Assembly: GCA_963678675.1 (NCBI GenBank)
Contig: OY783199.1
Span: forward strand, 18,972,909 to 19,036,908
DNA from: Xiphydria camelus
Taxonomy: Eukaryota > Arthropoda > Insecta > Hymenoptera > Xiphydriidae
DNA length: 64,000 bases
Direction: 5' to 3'
The notes under the pieces were generated by a model, which saw only the letters and a program-made list of their open reading frames with translations, searched no databases and was not told the origin of the DNA. A program made the position numbers and the translations under genes. This document shows, in pieces, positions 10,848 to 22,560 of this stretch. The stretch's first letter is position 1. Each line of letters opens with the position of its first letter.

Positions 10848-11282
10848 TACTGAGGAGAAAGGTCTAGTTGAATATGAACCCAATAGAACAATTTATTTGA
10901 GATAAATACACTGAAAGAACTCTTGGTTGGGCTAACAAAATATTTTTAATGAATACGAGCCAACAAAACGTTTCTTTGGAATCGCTACATTTGGATAATC
11001 CAACAAATATTTTTTTAGGTTATCAAATTGACTCAACAAAATTATTTTGTTGGCTACTTTTTTTCTCAGAGAGTGCAGGAATTTATTCACATCGAACAAA
11101 AGTCTATTAGAATTAAATAAACGTTTTGCACATCTTTTTAATCGAGTATGAATCTAGTAGAATATTTATTTAATTCAAATAGTCTTTTGTTTAATATAAA
11201 TACATTCCTATTCATCTCAAATAAATTTTTCTGTTCTTATATATATAGGTTCGTATTCTACTAGACCTTTTCCTTGGGTGTA
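10848..11282. mobile_element. Middle element of the nest, hairpin MITE
   Basis: The ends TACTGAGGAGAAAGGTCTAG and CTAGACCTTTTCCTTGGGTG are inverted. The pairing continues inward: TATGAACC on the left answers GGTTCGTA on the right, and AATTTATTTGAGAT answers ATCTCAAATAAATT. The right half repeats this with AAAAGTCTATTAGAATTAAA against TTTAATTCAAATAGTCTTTT. The inner element at 10909-11075 interrupts its left arm. Confidence 0.65.
10909..11075. mobile_element. Innermost element, CACTGAAAGAA end
   Basis: It starts CACTGAAAGAACTCTTGGTT and ends TTTTTTTCTCAGAGAGTG. Inside are inverted words built around CCAACAAAATATTTTT. At about 167 bp and noncoding, it is a short MITE that carries the common CACTGA-type end of this window. 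Confidence 0.6.
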
Positions 11283-11383
11283 GCTGCTAAATAACCCTGA
11301 TTGCGATAAAACGAAACGGATTATTTATGAAAATCTATCAAATGGCACTTTTTACCCCGGGCACTTTTAGCGCCACTCTACCC

Positions 11384-13139
11384 TATAGTCGTCAGATTAA
11401 GGAAAGATTATATAATATTTCCACGATTTTTTCGTGCAAAGAAAACTATTCGTCACGACTGCGACTGTATTAGTGTGCTTTGCTCTGGTGTATCTCTGAT
11501 TTAGGAGTAAATGTGAAGCGCAGGGGAAATTTTAATCAACTATCAGATAACGTTGCACTCGCAAGGGATAACCTCGAATCCTTTTCGTCGTGAACCTTGC
11601 TCCGTACGGCACGGGTCAGCCTGTGATCAGTGCATGGTCTATTACCGACCAACCCATACCAATTCGGAGAACGGCAGCAGATATCTGGTTACCTTCGTTC
11701 TTCCGATAATTCCAAGGTCTGCTATTTGATCGGCGAATGAATATCAGTTGACTTGCGACGCCCCTTTTTCTCGTTCGATTGCGATTTGAGCAAGGATACC
11801 TACGTCTCGGCTTATTAAAACGAAACAGGGATTCGAAATTTTCACACGATCGAGTAGGTACCTCTCGCGAACTAATTTAACGGGACTCTGCAGTCTACAG
11901 CTCTACAGCTATGGAGGTGCTGGATGAATTGAAAGTGCACAATTTATATTGTCGAGCGAAGAGTAATAAGATAAATTTGATTTTTCAAATTGTCGAGAGT
12001 GATAGGCGAAGTACGGATGTATGATAAAAAAGATACATAGATCCAAAGAGAGTAACAAATTGGAAATTAAAACAAGTGAGTATTTCTATTGAAACGATAT
12101 CGCGTTATTGTTCGATCTCACTGTGGTTGAATGTAGTGAACTTTTTTATTAGCGTGTATTTATTTATTATATATATTACAAAATCACACAGAAAAAAAAT
12201 AATTTATCAGCGTAACTTTATTTAGGTTACTGTAACAAATATTTGACTCAAAATAATGATCTGATAACAGATCGATTTATTATGGCAAGGGAAAAAAACA
12301 GAAAGAAAAACTACGATTTTCATTGTAATCAAGGAATTCTTTGAAGCATTTTTATCCCAACAGCAAACTGTCTTTGTTACCGTAACAAAAGAAGCTGCTA
12401 TAATAACTGATTTTCGATGCTTTTACTATGACAAAATTAGTTCTTTCCATGCGCTCTCATTTGTGAATAAGAATACTGTAATCAATAAAACGCATATTTC
12501 GAAAAACAACGTATAGTTCGTTGGCCTGTCGAAACGCAAAACGCGCGAGAAATAGTCAGACTTACAGCAACCGAGAAACCACAACCCTCTTTCGAGAGCT
12601 TCCCTCCGCGCATCCCTTCACTTCGCGTCGACCAGTCGCGCGATTTGACTGGGAAAAAACGCACAATTTCCGGACGAGGCCATCGTAACAGCGCGCCGTC
12701 GGTTGGCGCGCGACTTTTCGTGGGCGAAATTTAATTACGAGTCATCTCTCGTTGTTTCCGCTTTGGCGGTGAGATCCAGATAAAAGCGAGCCTCGCGGTG
12801 GTCGCTCCTAGGAAGCGTTGCGTTGTCTCGCTGCGAGGAACTTTTTTTTTTCTCTAAAAATTGAATCCTCAAGGAAACCGGCGTACCATGTCTTGCCGAC
12901 CTTAAGAGATTTTTATCTTTCCAATCAAGCGACGAAAATATTTCCCACGGAGCGTCACATCACGACGGTATATCGTTTGCCGAACTTCTCCTTGTTGATA
13001 ATCTTTCTGAAAATATTTTTATTCTCGACTACTTAAAAAATTAAACGATATTAGGAGTAAATGAAAGAATTCATATATCTACTCTGTCGAACCTTCCTAA
13101 TATTTCTTGTATTTTTATAAAATAGGGTATTTTCACGTA
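11384..13139. other. Unassigned sequence, one possible MITE end
   Basis: At 12187 the sequence CACAGAAAAAAAATAATTTA looks like the MITE ends seen elsewhere, but I could not find its partner. The GC-rich part at 12500-12850 has short frames only. No gene recognised. Confidence 0.35.
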
Positions 13140-13650
13140 GTGTCCAGTGATCATAAGATTCTGGAAAACCTGGAATTGTCAGGGAGTTATTTGAGTCAGA
13201 GAAAAGTCAGGGAAATTAAAGAATTTTCTAGAATTTTTTTAAAGTACCTACTCAAACTTTATAAATTGTTAAAGTAGAAGCTTCTTATGAATCAGTTCTC
13301 TTTATACCGATAGTAAGAAAATCGATTACCGATTCAAGCAATGTTAGTACCTATATGAAGTGTACTATAACTAAATGTATATTTGAAAATTCTTTCTTAT
13401 GTTAAGAGAATTTAATAAACAGTAAAAATGCGATTTCGCAAAATAACAATAAATTATTTGCATGCTTATTTCTTAACTGGCGTATCCGCTATATGGATAT
13501 TCATTAATCTATTAATTTGATAGAGTGACTGATGTGTAATGTTCCATACTGGATCTATGCCTATAATGGTCAGGGAAAATTTATTATTTTAGACTGCAAA
13601 TCCTGAAAAAGTCAAGGAATTTTTTTTATAATTCGCTAAACATGTTTAGT
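13140..13650. repeat. TIR element, GTGTCCAG family, copy 1
   Basis: It starts GTGTCCAGTGATCATAAG and continues with TCTGGAAAACCTGGAATTGT and CAGGGAGTTATTTG. This matches the element at 31980-32448 and, in reverse, 54480-54947. The right end is degraded (TCGCTAAACATG in place of TCACTGGACAC). Noncoding, about 510 bp. Confidence 0.7.
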
Positions 13651-15807
13651 GTCCCTCCTTATCAAATAAACGGTTCGGTGCAATTCGAAACGAACCATGC
13701 ATTCTTCGCTTTTCAGTCTCGACAGATCCTTCGTCTTCACGCTTCGTCAAGATGAATTGCATAACGATCATCGATGATATTTTCTCTCTCCTCCTCCTCT
13801 CTCTTCATCTCCTTTCCAATGGATCACTCCGTTCTCCTCTTCTTTCTCTAATAACGAACCGCAAGATCAGTCCGAAGGAAAAATATCGTTCCTTGATTAT
13901 ATTCGCGCGCAGGGGGCCGCACAATGGACGGCGTTTTAATCATTTCTTCTTAATAAAGTCTCCGCCGCGCGTCCGTCCGCGAGAAATAATAAACTCGACC
14001 GCATCGTTGCGCAGACTTTTATTAACCCGCCGGGGAAGCCCCGTTCTCCGTGTGTGCAATGCGAGCCTTTCGCGCGGCGAGGCACGCAGTTCAGTCGGAG
14101 TCACGCAGTGCATGTGGAGCTGACCGCGTGTATAAGTCATCGCAATTGTCAATTGTCAAAACGAATTCTTCACTTCGGTTGAATCTCCTTTGCGCGCACT
14201 TTCATATATTTACTGTGTCTGTATAAAACTAAAAAGGACGTGTTGTTTTATTTATGTTTTTATTATCAATAGTTATCTGTTTAAATATTTAACATTTGTC
14301 AACAATTTAATGAGCTATAGATAAATAACGAGACTTAGTCGTTTTGCGCACACTTGCTCAACATGTAGGATAAGTATGCGCATCTGTGAGGGGAAGAGTG
14401 TACGCACTATTTCTTTTTGATCATTTAGTTGCAAAGATCGCACCCAAGTGGACGTACTTTCCTCACAGTAGCAATAATGAAAGAAACATTAAAATCATTT
14501 AAATGCGGCGGTGTTCGATGTTGACATTTTATACCTATAACAATAAACAAATACCGACTATAATGGCCACATATCTTTTTAGTCTAAATTCATTTCATAT
14601 ATCAATATTATAAGTCATCGAGAAAAATCGTAAAAAAAAAGAAATGTACGAGAAATAACATTTTATCTGCTAAATCTTTATATCTAATTAGAGCGGAGAA
14701 ATCTCATGTGCCTCTTGCAGATACATTAAAGAGCAACCAATCTCGGAACATTTTATTTGTTAAACTATTGTATGGTCGCGAAAAACTTCACCGCATATAC
14801 TTACCCACTACGCACGCTTTTACCTCGAACGACTCTATATTACGTATAATGTTTATACACATAATAAAAAAGTGGTGTGAATTTTTAACACCATTTCACC
14901 GATGTAAACCTATATATTATATACCACATCTGGTGTCACTCAGTCTTATGGCATTGTTATTTAACATCAAAAGTAGTCTATATACATAGGTCCGCACCAC
15001 AGAATTCTTTACAGTGTACCATTTGTGTATTACGTACAACAATATAAGAGTGCTATATACGTTGAAATGTAATTCTTGCAATGAAAAACGGGTATTCTTA
15101 CAATGTACAACGGTCCTCTGTGTTATATCAGTTCCAAGGACAACTTCTGCTATGTGACTAATTACTCTGTACAAAATTATTTTTTCCGTATATACATACG
15201 CGTCCACCGCAAATTATTTTTCCACAGCCTCATCCATACCATTCGTATTGCAAAGGACTTTGCAATAGCTCAAAGGTGGACTGAACGCAAAGGAAGATTG
15301 CGCGGGGTGATACGTCACGCGTCATTAACGACTTTGCGCGTTATCCTTCGCTCGTGTATTTTATTCCTCCCTCCGTTTCCTTGCATACGCGACCGCCGCC
15401 GCTCGAACCCCCTTTCCAGAGCTGCAGTCGATCGCGACCGCCTCTCCCTTCGAAGACACCCTCGCGGAAGCCGCCACGTCCTCTCCATTCGAGCCGTCCG
15501 TCCCCTGCATCGTTTTTCCCTTCGTATTCTCCGCCGCTGTATCGTCCGCCCACGTACCTATAGCGCGCGGGGGTTGTAAAAGCACGCGCGGTCGTGGCGC
15601 GATAAAATTCGTCGTAGTCTAACCTATACGGTATTAATTATTATCGGCCGGAGAATTATCTGGAAGCTTTCCAAATGCCGCGTGACCGCGAATGATGCAC
15701 GGCCTCTCGCGGTTCCATGTGGTTTTTCGGTTTTGGTTGAGAGCCAAAGTCGCCATGGTTTCGCATAGGTGCAACGAGCGCGACGAGGTATCCCCTTATA
15801 GGGGCTG
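13651..15807. other. Unassigned host sequence, no gene found
   Basis: Pyrimidine-rich at 13785-13850. A GC-rich block at 15290-15620 has frames open on both strands, including a 158-codon one at 15103-15579, but composition alone explains these. No domains or repeat ends were recognised. Confidence 0.35.
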
Positions 15808-16238
15808 CACCGAGAGAAACGATTACGCATAATTGGGAATTTTGTATTGGAATTGGTCGACCAGTTTTTGTATGATAAAATCAACTGATTCTTTGTGTTA
15901 ACTTTTGCACACAAAAAATGTTGGGTTAATACGAGGAATCGATTGATTTTAACATATAAGAATGAGTGAATCGAGTCCAACGCAAAATTTCCAACTGTGC
16001 AGTAATATTAACCAATTTTTTGCGACAAGAAACATTTGGCTACGATAAATAAATGTTGGTTATGGCAACACATTGCCTCTAAGTGTTTGGTGATGACAGC
16101 CAAGCATTACATAATTTTGTAACGATACAAATACTTTGTCTCACATATCAACAAAATATTTGGTAATTTTTTTTCTTAATAAGGTTAAGACCAATATCGA
16201 ATAACCATATAAATATATATAGCAGATTTGTTTCAGTG
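15808..16238. repeat. Possible MITE with CACCGAGAGAAAC end
   Basis: It starts CACCGAGAGAAACG and ends GATTTGTTTCAGTG, a weak inverted match of the kind seen in clearer families of this window. Inverted words around AATTGGTCGACCAG occur inside. The assignment is tentative. Confidence 0.35.
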
Positions 16239-16461
16239 TTCTCACCAGATGGAATTTGTCATGCGCATTCCTAATTTATTGAACATTCTTTCCCAGCAGT
16301 TGATTTTTTTTGTCACATTCAATAATTTATATTGTACGTAAATGTGTCCGCACATTGGGATGTGTCCGGCCACTGATGCTTTTATCTTATATGGAGAACT
16401 CTGACCTTTCACGCGACGGAGCATATGCGGAGGAGTTTGAAAGAAAAATTTACGCACTACA

Positions 16462-16845
16462 CACAGAGAAAAATAATTAGTCGGATCTACTAAAAATTTC
16501 TTGCGGGGTCGTATGTAATAATTAATTCACATTAATTACATCTTTTATATCATATTAATTTGATATTTATTCTTGCAGTCACACACATACTATTTCACGT
16601 GATTGTAAGGAAGAGATATCAAATTGATGTATTAACAAATTTCCTTCATATAAATAAACAATTCGACACGTCCTAAAAGGAATCACGTAACTCGGCGTTG
16701 CAGTTGGAAAACACGTATTTCGTCATGGGTAACGTATGTTTTAACTGTTATAATTGAGATACGTCTTTTTCAAGTGCAACACCGAGTTATGTGATTACTC
16801 GCGACCACGCAAGTAATTTTCAGTAAATCCAACTAATTCGTCCTC
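16462..16845. repeat. MITE, GGATCTACT family, copy 1 (interrupted)
   Basis: The left half (CACAGAGAAAAATAATTAGT, GGATCTACT, CTTGCGGGGTCG) and the right half (GCGACCACGCAAG, AAATCCAACTAATT) are inverted. They match the complete relative at 47320-47558. A second element (16681-16796) splits the right arm, and the extreme right end is degraded. Confidence 0.75.
16681..16796. mobile_element. Nested MITE, AATCACGTAACTCGG ends
   Basis: The ends AATCACGTAACTCGGCGTTG and CAACACCGAGTTATGTGATT are inverted. It is 116 bp, noncoding, and absent from the matching position in the relative at 47320-47558. That shows it is an insertion. Confidence 0.75.
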
Positions 16846-18904
16846 CATGTATACGTGGTAAAGTACGTCGGTCTGCGAATATAATTGTAGAGTCCAAAGA
16901 ATGCATCGAACACTCTCCCTTTGGTTAGAAATCAAAGTTAGCACGATTTTTCATAGGCAGGCAAAACTACTCTTTTACTGAATGAAATATCCCTGACAAA
17001 AACTACCTACACCACAATCGGGCTTACACATATGGCATTCAACTTCACCGGACTCGCCTGACTCCGAACTAATCAGTGAACGTTCTATACCCGCGTCGCG
17101 GCGGGTCCATCGAAACCAGCGCATCGCCTCGGCCGAACGAGGCGACTATTTCCACTTGCGAGTTTCGCGCCGCCGGGTAAGGCCCTGCGCACCACTCGAT
17201 TCGACTGCGAGACGACGTTTTCGGGTTATCGCACGGCAGTCGGGGACTAAATTTTCCCCGTCCGACCATCGTGGGCGAAGCCCTGTGAAACCCTAATCAA
17301 ACTTCAGGACCGTATTAATTTAAACCTTCGTACTAAAACCGTTTTAGAAGTTGGTCCCGAATGGGAAATGGTAGCTAGTTCGCTTCGAGTGGAGATAGGG
17401 AGGAAGCGATTCGGTATGCGCGATTTCTGAACGGAAGAAGTCCGAGTGGTACACGAATCTCCAGGAGTCTCTCGTGGCGCATCCCCTGTCTACGCCGTTT
17501 TTTTTCCGACCGAAACTTACATACCGTGAAAGCTGACCGAAACGAGTCCGACGTTTCGTGGAACGCGGCGGTACGACTTCGCGATACAAATGCGCCGCGC
17601 AAAAACCGGATGCCCGAATGGAGATTGAAATCTGCCGGTACGCGAAGTAGGCCGATGAAAGATACACGCTTTCGGATAACCGCACACGCCGGATTTTCTG
17701 AAGCATCTCCGCGCGCGGCTGGGAAAAGTGCCCTTTTCCTCTCGCGCGAGGAAGGGGAGGGAAACAAGAAATAGCGAGAGGCGGAGGCAACCTGGACTTA
17801 AAATTTCAATTGCCGCTGCTCTTTCAGGAGGGCCGAGGTGCTCCCATTATCCTTGGCGGAGCCCCTCTTTTCTCGCTGGAAAAATATAACCCTTACACAC
17901 CTGTATACGTACATGTGGGAGCGTGGGCGCGATGCGCACGCACTCGCTATCCGCACCGGCGTATTCGCGGCCGTTCGTGTGTGCGCGCGCGCGAGCGTAT
18001 CGCGCGTAATAGCCTCGGGACTACGCGGGCGAGTCTTTAGAAATTCACATCTTTTCAGCGGCGTCATGGGAGGAGCTATATACGCGGGCAAAAAACATCG
18101 ACATTCAGGGGGAGAATTAATGGCGCGCGGTGCATTCTGAAATATATCTATCTTTCCGGGGATGAATCCGTGAATCGTTAGAAATTTATTAGCGATTACG
18201 CCGCCAACCCCTCGGGGGGAGCGGAAAGAGGAATTCCCGGCGCGGGTGACAACGGGATCCCATGACACGTTCGACCGGTTCTACTTTCTCGCGGCGAGTC
18301 CTTTCGACGATATACGAGCCTCGCAAATTCCGTATTAAACGATGATCGTCCTTGGACGGCAGTTCGGCGAGGTATAGGGTCGAGAGAAGTGGTAAAATAC
18401 GCTGTGTAGTCGGACGAAGAGGTGGTTGGCGTATTTTAACAATGATTTCCTTGTTACTTGTAAATTTCGAATATTTAATATGGTACGATATTTTTCTGAG
18501 AATCGTACTTCGAGCTTCAAAATTATCATATCAGTGTGGATAAATTGATTACACGTACCTAAAGAGATAATTATATAATTCGAGTGGATACCGCAACAAG
18601 CGCATTTCACGCACACAGTGGATTATAATTACAGAATTATCTCGATGCGTATTAATTGAGATAATTCTGTAATGAAACCGGTTATAATTTTAAAAAAGAG
18701 TCTTCCACGGCCGAGAAGATTGTAAATCCCGCAAGCACGGATTAACATCTGCCTTTTCGGTTGAAATGGCATCCAGTACCCAACGTCACGCGAAGTAGTA
18801 ACGGTCCTTTCCTCGTTGGACGAGAATCTACGGTATTGCATTCACATTTTCCACGAGCATTGCAAAATAATATTACTACTCGCGCGTTAAGATTCGTAGT
18901 AATC
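16846..18904. other. Unassigned, partly CpG-rich host sequence
   Basis: GC-rich at 17050-18300, with several overlapping frames of 60-156 codons on both strands and a CG/TG-alternating run near 17980-18000. None shows a domain. A short hairpin is listed separately. Confidence 0.35.
18628..18673. repeat. Perfect 16-bp stem hairpin
   Basis: ATTACAGAATTATCTC (18628-18643) is the exact reverse complement of 18658-18673, with a 14-base loop. It could be a short MITE relic or an RNA hairpin. Nothing around it decides which. Confidence 0.7.
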
Positions 18905-18906
18905 AT

Positions 18907-19922
18907 TCTAATTTTCTGAAAACTTTATTAAAAAAAAAACAGGTCTAATAATCTTTTGGTGGATATCACGAGGACGCTTGCCGTGCCATTTCATACAATT
19001 TATATTATCCCTGGAGAAGACAGATAGGTTGAAGGGCAAGAGGAAAGGAAAAGAGGCGGAGGAGGTGTAGGCGTAGAGGGAGAGAGATGAGATAAAGCTT
19101 ATTGTTATAATACAAGATATGTATGTACATATGTATACAAGTCTTTCATTACTATTTCGGTTCGGTTTCGCTTCTCGGACGTTTGGAGTGTGGCGACCTA
19201 GCACAGATGGCGCTGTTCCTCTCGCGAGGGTCGAACACGAGTGCGGTTCCTATATAAGACCGCAACAGAGCGTCTAAGGCAGGAGTCGGCCTAGCTTTAC
19301 TGGCGAGTCAACAGGCCGACTCCGAGATGAAACGCTCCGCCGATAACATGGCGGCCCGCTCTTTTTGTCAAAGTTGCCTTTTTCTATTGATTTATTGAAA
19401 TTACTGTCAGATTCTGATCTTTTCAATCATCTTTCGAAGATTTCTTCGAAGAATGGAATATATCTTGCGTTAATTTGGCAAACTGTAATAGCCACGGAGA
19501 CGGCGAACAGTCGGCATGGTCTTCTTCTAGTGCAATACTCTAATAAACGTCTGCAAATCTCGATTTCTTGGTCTAGTAGAAGCCGTATTCGCATCAGTCT
19601 ATATGCGCAAGTATCAATACTAAGAGACTCTAGAATTATAAAATATACTCTATGTACATATTAAGCCGCTTAGATCGTTTTCAGGATTAAAAATAGAGAA
19701 GTGGGCAGCCATGATTACTTTTATACGAGTATTATCAATCAACCGAACTGTCGGAACTCTCGCACTTATCACAATAATAGAGTAACATCTCTCGGTGGCT
19801 ATAGGTCTTTCCTTTATTGTGTTGATAGGCTGGCGCCGTTAGTCTTTTTCCGTTGATGTGTTGTGCCGGGACGTATTAGCATCACTTTCTAATTTTCTGA
19901 AAACTTTATTTAAAAAAAAACT
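18907..19922. repeat. Pair of direct repeats about 1 kb apart
   Basis: TCTAATTTTCTGAAAACTTT followed by ATT and an A run occurs at about 18907-18942 and again at 19887-19922. The two copies are nearly identical over about 35 bp. The DNA between them includes the promoter-like unit at 19189-19600. Confidence 0.6.
19189..19600 (+). promoter_or_regulatory. TATA-driven, LTR-like promoter unit
   Basis: Starting at TGTGGCGACC, the sequence has CAGATGGCGCTG (19204-19215), CTCTCGCGAGGG, and TATATAAG at 19251-19258. About 30 bases downstream begins a perfect 11-bp stem (19282-19292 with 19313-19323). AATAAA lies at 19542-19547. TATA box, start region and polyadenylation signal within 300 bp, with no reading frame between, is the layout of a solo LTR. 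A short noncoding RNA gene is the alternative. No second copy or LTR partner is visible here. Confidence 0.4.
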
Positions 19923-20929
19923 AATACTCCAAACGAATTTTAAACGAAGGAAAGCATACACTATGTGAATATATAATGTCATTCCTGCCATCGCGAAACG
20001 TCAACCGTACTGATTGTATTCGCCTTGCATTTTTGCAGCTTTAACGTGTCCGTAGATAACGAGCGATACCGAAACATATCGCGACGATTAATAATAACGT
20101 ATTTAAACGTGGACTCGTAGTCCACATTGGCCACGTTTATAACGACTCCACGTTCATTAAATACGACCGACCGATTGCGGTTCCTCCGCGTATCTAGTTT
20201 GCCGCTGGCCATATTTATTCACACGAAAATAGGTGTCGTTGTCGTCGTCGTCGTCGAGCAAAAGTCGTTTTATACGCGAAAATACGTCATAATATACGCT
20301 CGGACTCGCAGATTTTCTCATTTCCTTATACAAGCCTCTCTCGCGAGGAACACATACCTACAAATTTTTATCAGAGTTATTTATACTTGGTATATCGCGG
20401 TACGTCTGTCGACCCACTTGGCGTCATATCCTTTACCACTACCGCTGCGAGCTAAAAATATCCGTATCCATGAATTGTACACAGATGAGAATAATCCGCT
20501 CGAACGTCTCGCGAGTCTCGCTTCTCCCCGCAATTCCTGCGTATCATCTAATACATGTAATTCTGCAAACGAAACTATCTCTTCCTCGCGCGCTCTCTTC
20601 TATTCTTTCTCGTTCTCCGCGCGGTTTCATGAAATTTTTTGCAACACGGGCTGGCTCAGCCGCATACCAGGAGAAAGCAAGGACGTACGCCAAGAATATT
20701 GGACATAGTCTGCCAGTTTAGAGCGGCCATCTCGCGTTGGGATGACGGCGTCTCCGTGCTCGTATATCCGCAATATTAAAACTATCCCCCTTCGTACCTC
20801 TCTGTCCCCCGTCTCGGCCGTGCCCGCTACCCGCTAGTCCGCACCCTCCCCTGGCGAAGCCCTAGCAGCAAAGTACACGCGTATCTACCTATCTATCTAC
20901 GTCTCCACGTTAGTGTTACGGGGTGTTTT
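19601..20929. other. Unassigned host sequence
   Basis: Contains a short (GTC)n run near 20236-20256. A 193-codon frame at 20127-20708 crosses this run, is rich in Ser, Arg and Leu, and shows no domain, so I do not call it. Short TATC/TACC repeats occur near 20883-20904. Confidence 0.35.
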
Positions 20930-21012
20930 CGAGGATGGGGTGTGACAATGTGTTGGCGATGTGCCCCTAGGAGACTAAGTCATTCGCTAGTCTGATCGAG
21001 TACTCCTTATAA

Positions 21013-21434
21013 GTGCTGTTTCACATGGGACCGATGATCGGTGCTGACGATCGTTCGCAGCTGATCATCAGTTCTATCTAAATGCTTTCACATGAGTCGT
21101 ATGGTCAGTCATCAATATGTATCTGGAAAATGAAGAGCATCGCATCGTTGTCGCTTTGTGCGTAGAAAGGTTGATAGAGAGGCGAAAAAGGAAAAATCGC
21201 AAAATCGACAACGCTGTTCCTCCATACGCAACCGATGATCTGCCTGCATGTGAACAGCTCCGTTTGTTTAGCGGTCTTGACGACAAATGACGACCAGACA
21301 CGCCACGGGCCGACCGATGGCCCGAGCGTTTTTAATCGGTCAACCAACGATAGGCATTCATGTGAAAGCTACGTTTGAAACAATGGACCCTCCCGATCGT
21401 CAGCGCTGATCATCGGTGCCATGAGAAACGGGGC
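21013..21434. mobile_element. PIF/Harbinger-like non-autonomous element
   Basis: The ends GTGCTGTTTCACATGGGACC and its counterpart (GGTGCCATGAGAAACGGGGC on the right) are inverted, and the match extends into GATGATC. TAA lies directly outside both ends (21010-21012 and 21435-21437), the target duplication typical of PIF/Harbinger. The 422-bp body has a 57-codon frame (21117-21290). The superfamily call rests on TIR and TSD only. Confidence 0.7.
21117..21290 (+). pseudogene. Short frame inside the Harbinger-like element
   Basis: A 57-residue frame starts at an ATG and ends at TGA. Its centre is strongly basic (ERLIERRKRKNRK). It covers much of the internal part of a 422-bp element, so it may be the remaining start of a transposase or accessory gene after internal deletion. 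I cannot match it to a domain, and it may be meaningless. Confidence 0.25.
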
Positions 21435-22560
21435 TAAGTCCACGCTGGTATGCCATCGTCCGCGGATCTCAAGGTCCGCATATTTTGGGAAAGTATTCGA
21501 ATTTTCAAAGCAGTGTGTGCACTACCAATGATATTGGGTTACAGTTGAAGATAGACGAATATACGTAGTTACTCCTTATCCTGATTCACGGACAGTCGAT
21601 TATAGTCGGTCGTTCCTTATACAGCCCATTGGGGTAAATCATGCGCTTGTACGTCTCATAGTCGTTAGTTCTTGGAAGGGCATTGGAATCTTCAAAGCAG
21701 GGAGAGCAGCCAAGACGACGGGCTGAAGTTCAATGTATGAAAATATAAAGCGACTTTTTTCGATCCTCTCTAATCGGCAGTTCGGCGCACACTGATGGTC
21801 CAGGACCCTTAGCCGGTCATCTCTTTAAATAATAATGTAACGACGGAATTTTTGGTACTGTTAGAGCGCTGCCGAAGATAGTTATCGAATTCAAGGTAGT
21901 TGAACGTGCATGGTCGTTAACCATCCTCACTGACCAACAGTCGGACTGAGACTGATGATGCGGCACTGTCCAATATTCCTTATATAGTCCATGCTGATGT
22001 ACCTTGCGTCTATGTATCTATAGAAAGCATTGCCGCGTAAAGTCTCCGCTCTCTGTAGCTTGTGAATTGATATTTCTATTCAATCTTCAATTCGCGAAGA
22101 TATTCCAACAGATCTAAGTATGTAGTTATTACAGAACCCTTCACCGACCTTTAATTGCGCATAGACTAACGGTACGACTTGTACGGCCTCCCTTATAATA
22201 TAGTCTATACCGTTATTCGGTGCGTCTGCGTGTCTTGTTATCCGCACTTTCCCTTTCTTTATCGATGCGTACTATATCAACATCGAATTACAATTTATCG
22301 AGTTTATCAAGGAATACTATATATGAGGATATTTACTTTAACATCGGTATATTATTAAAAGACAGTTATATGGTTTGTTTGAATATTGACGTATTGAATT
22401 TATTTTCAGAACGGGAGAATACTACCAGAGAGATGTGGTTGAAGTTCAAGATGGGCGAAGATTCGTGATCATTACTCATCCTCACTATCCGGCAGTCGAA
22501 TACAAACTGAAGCAGGACCCAAGAGCTTTGATGTTGGACTGACGGTTTGAGAGCCCAAGC

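Larger units (their letters stand above)
10777..11383. mobile_element. Outer TA-flanked TIR element (three-level nest)
   Basis: The left end GGGTAGAGTGGGGCTAA and the right end TTAGCGCCACTCTACCC are inverted and bordered by TA on both sides, which suggests a Tc1/mariner-type target duplication. Two further elements, 10848-11282 and 10909-11075, lie inside. The outer element's own sequence is only about 170 bp once these are removed. Confidence 0.7.
20930..22560 (+). repeat. Degenerate tandem array with recurring motif pair
   Basis: Two motifs alternate. One is like TCCTCACTNNCCNNCAGTCG, at about 21571, 21763, 21922 and 22476, with a poor match near 22138. The other is like TTCCTTATANAGTCCA, at about 21005, 21611, 21977 and 22189. 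A third shared word is GAAGTTCAA (21725, 22440). Spacing varies from about 160 to 340 bp, so this is an old, diverged array, not a fresh satellite. It has no coding frame. A PIF/Harbinger-like element interrupts the first unit. Confidence 0.5.

Noticed and set aside
20127..20708. A 193-codon frame as a gene
   Set aside because: It crosses a (GTC)n run and has no recognisable motif or splice context.
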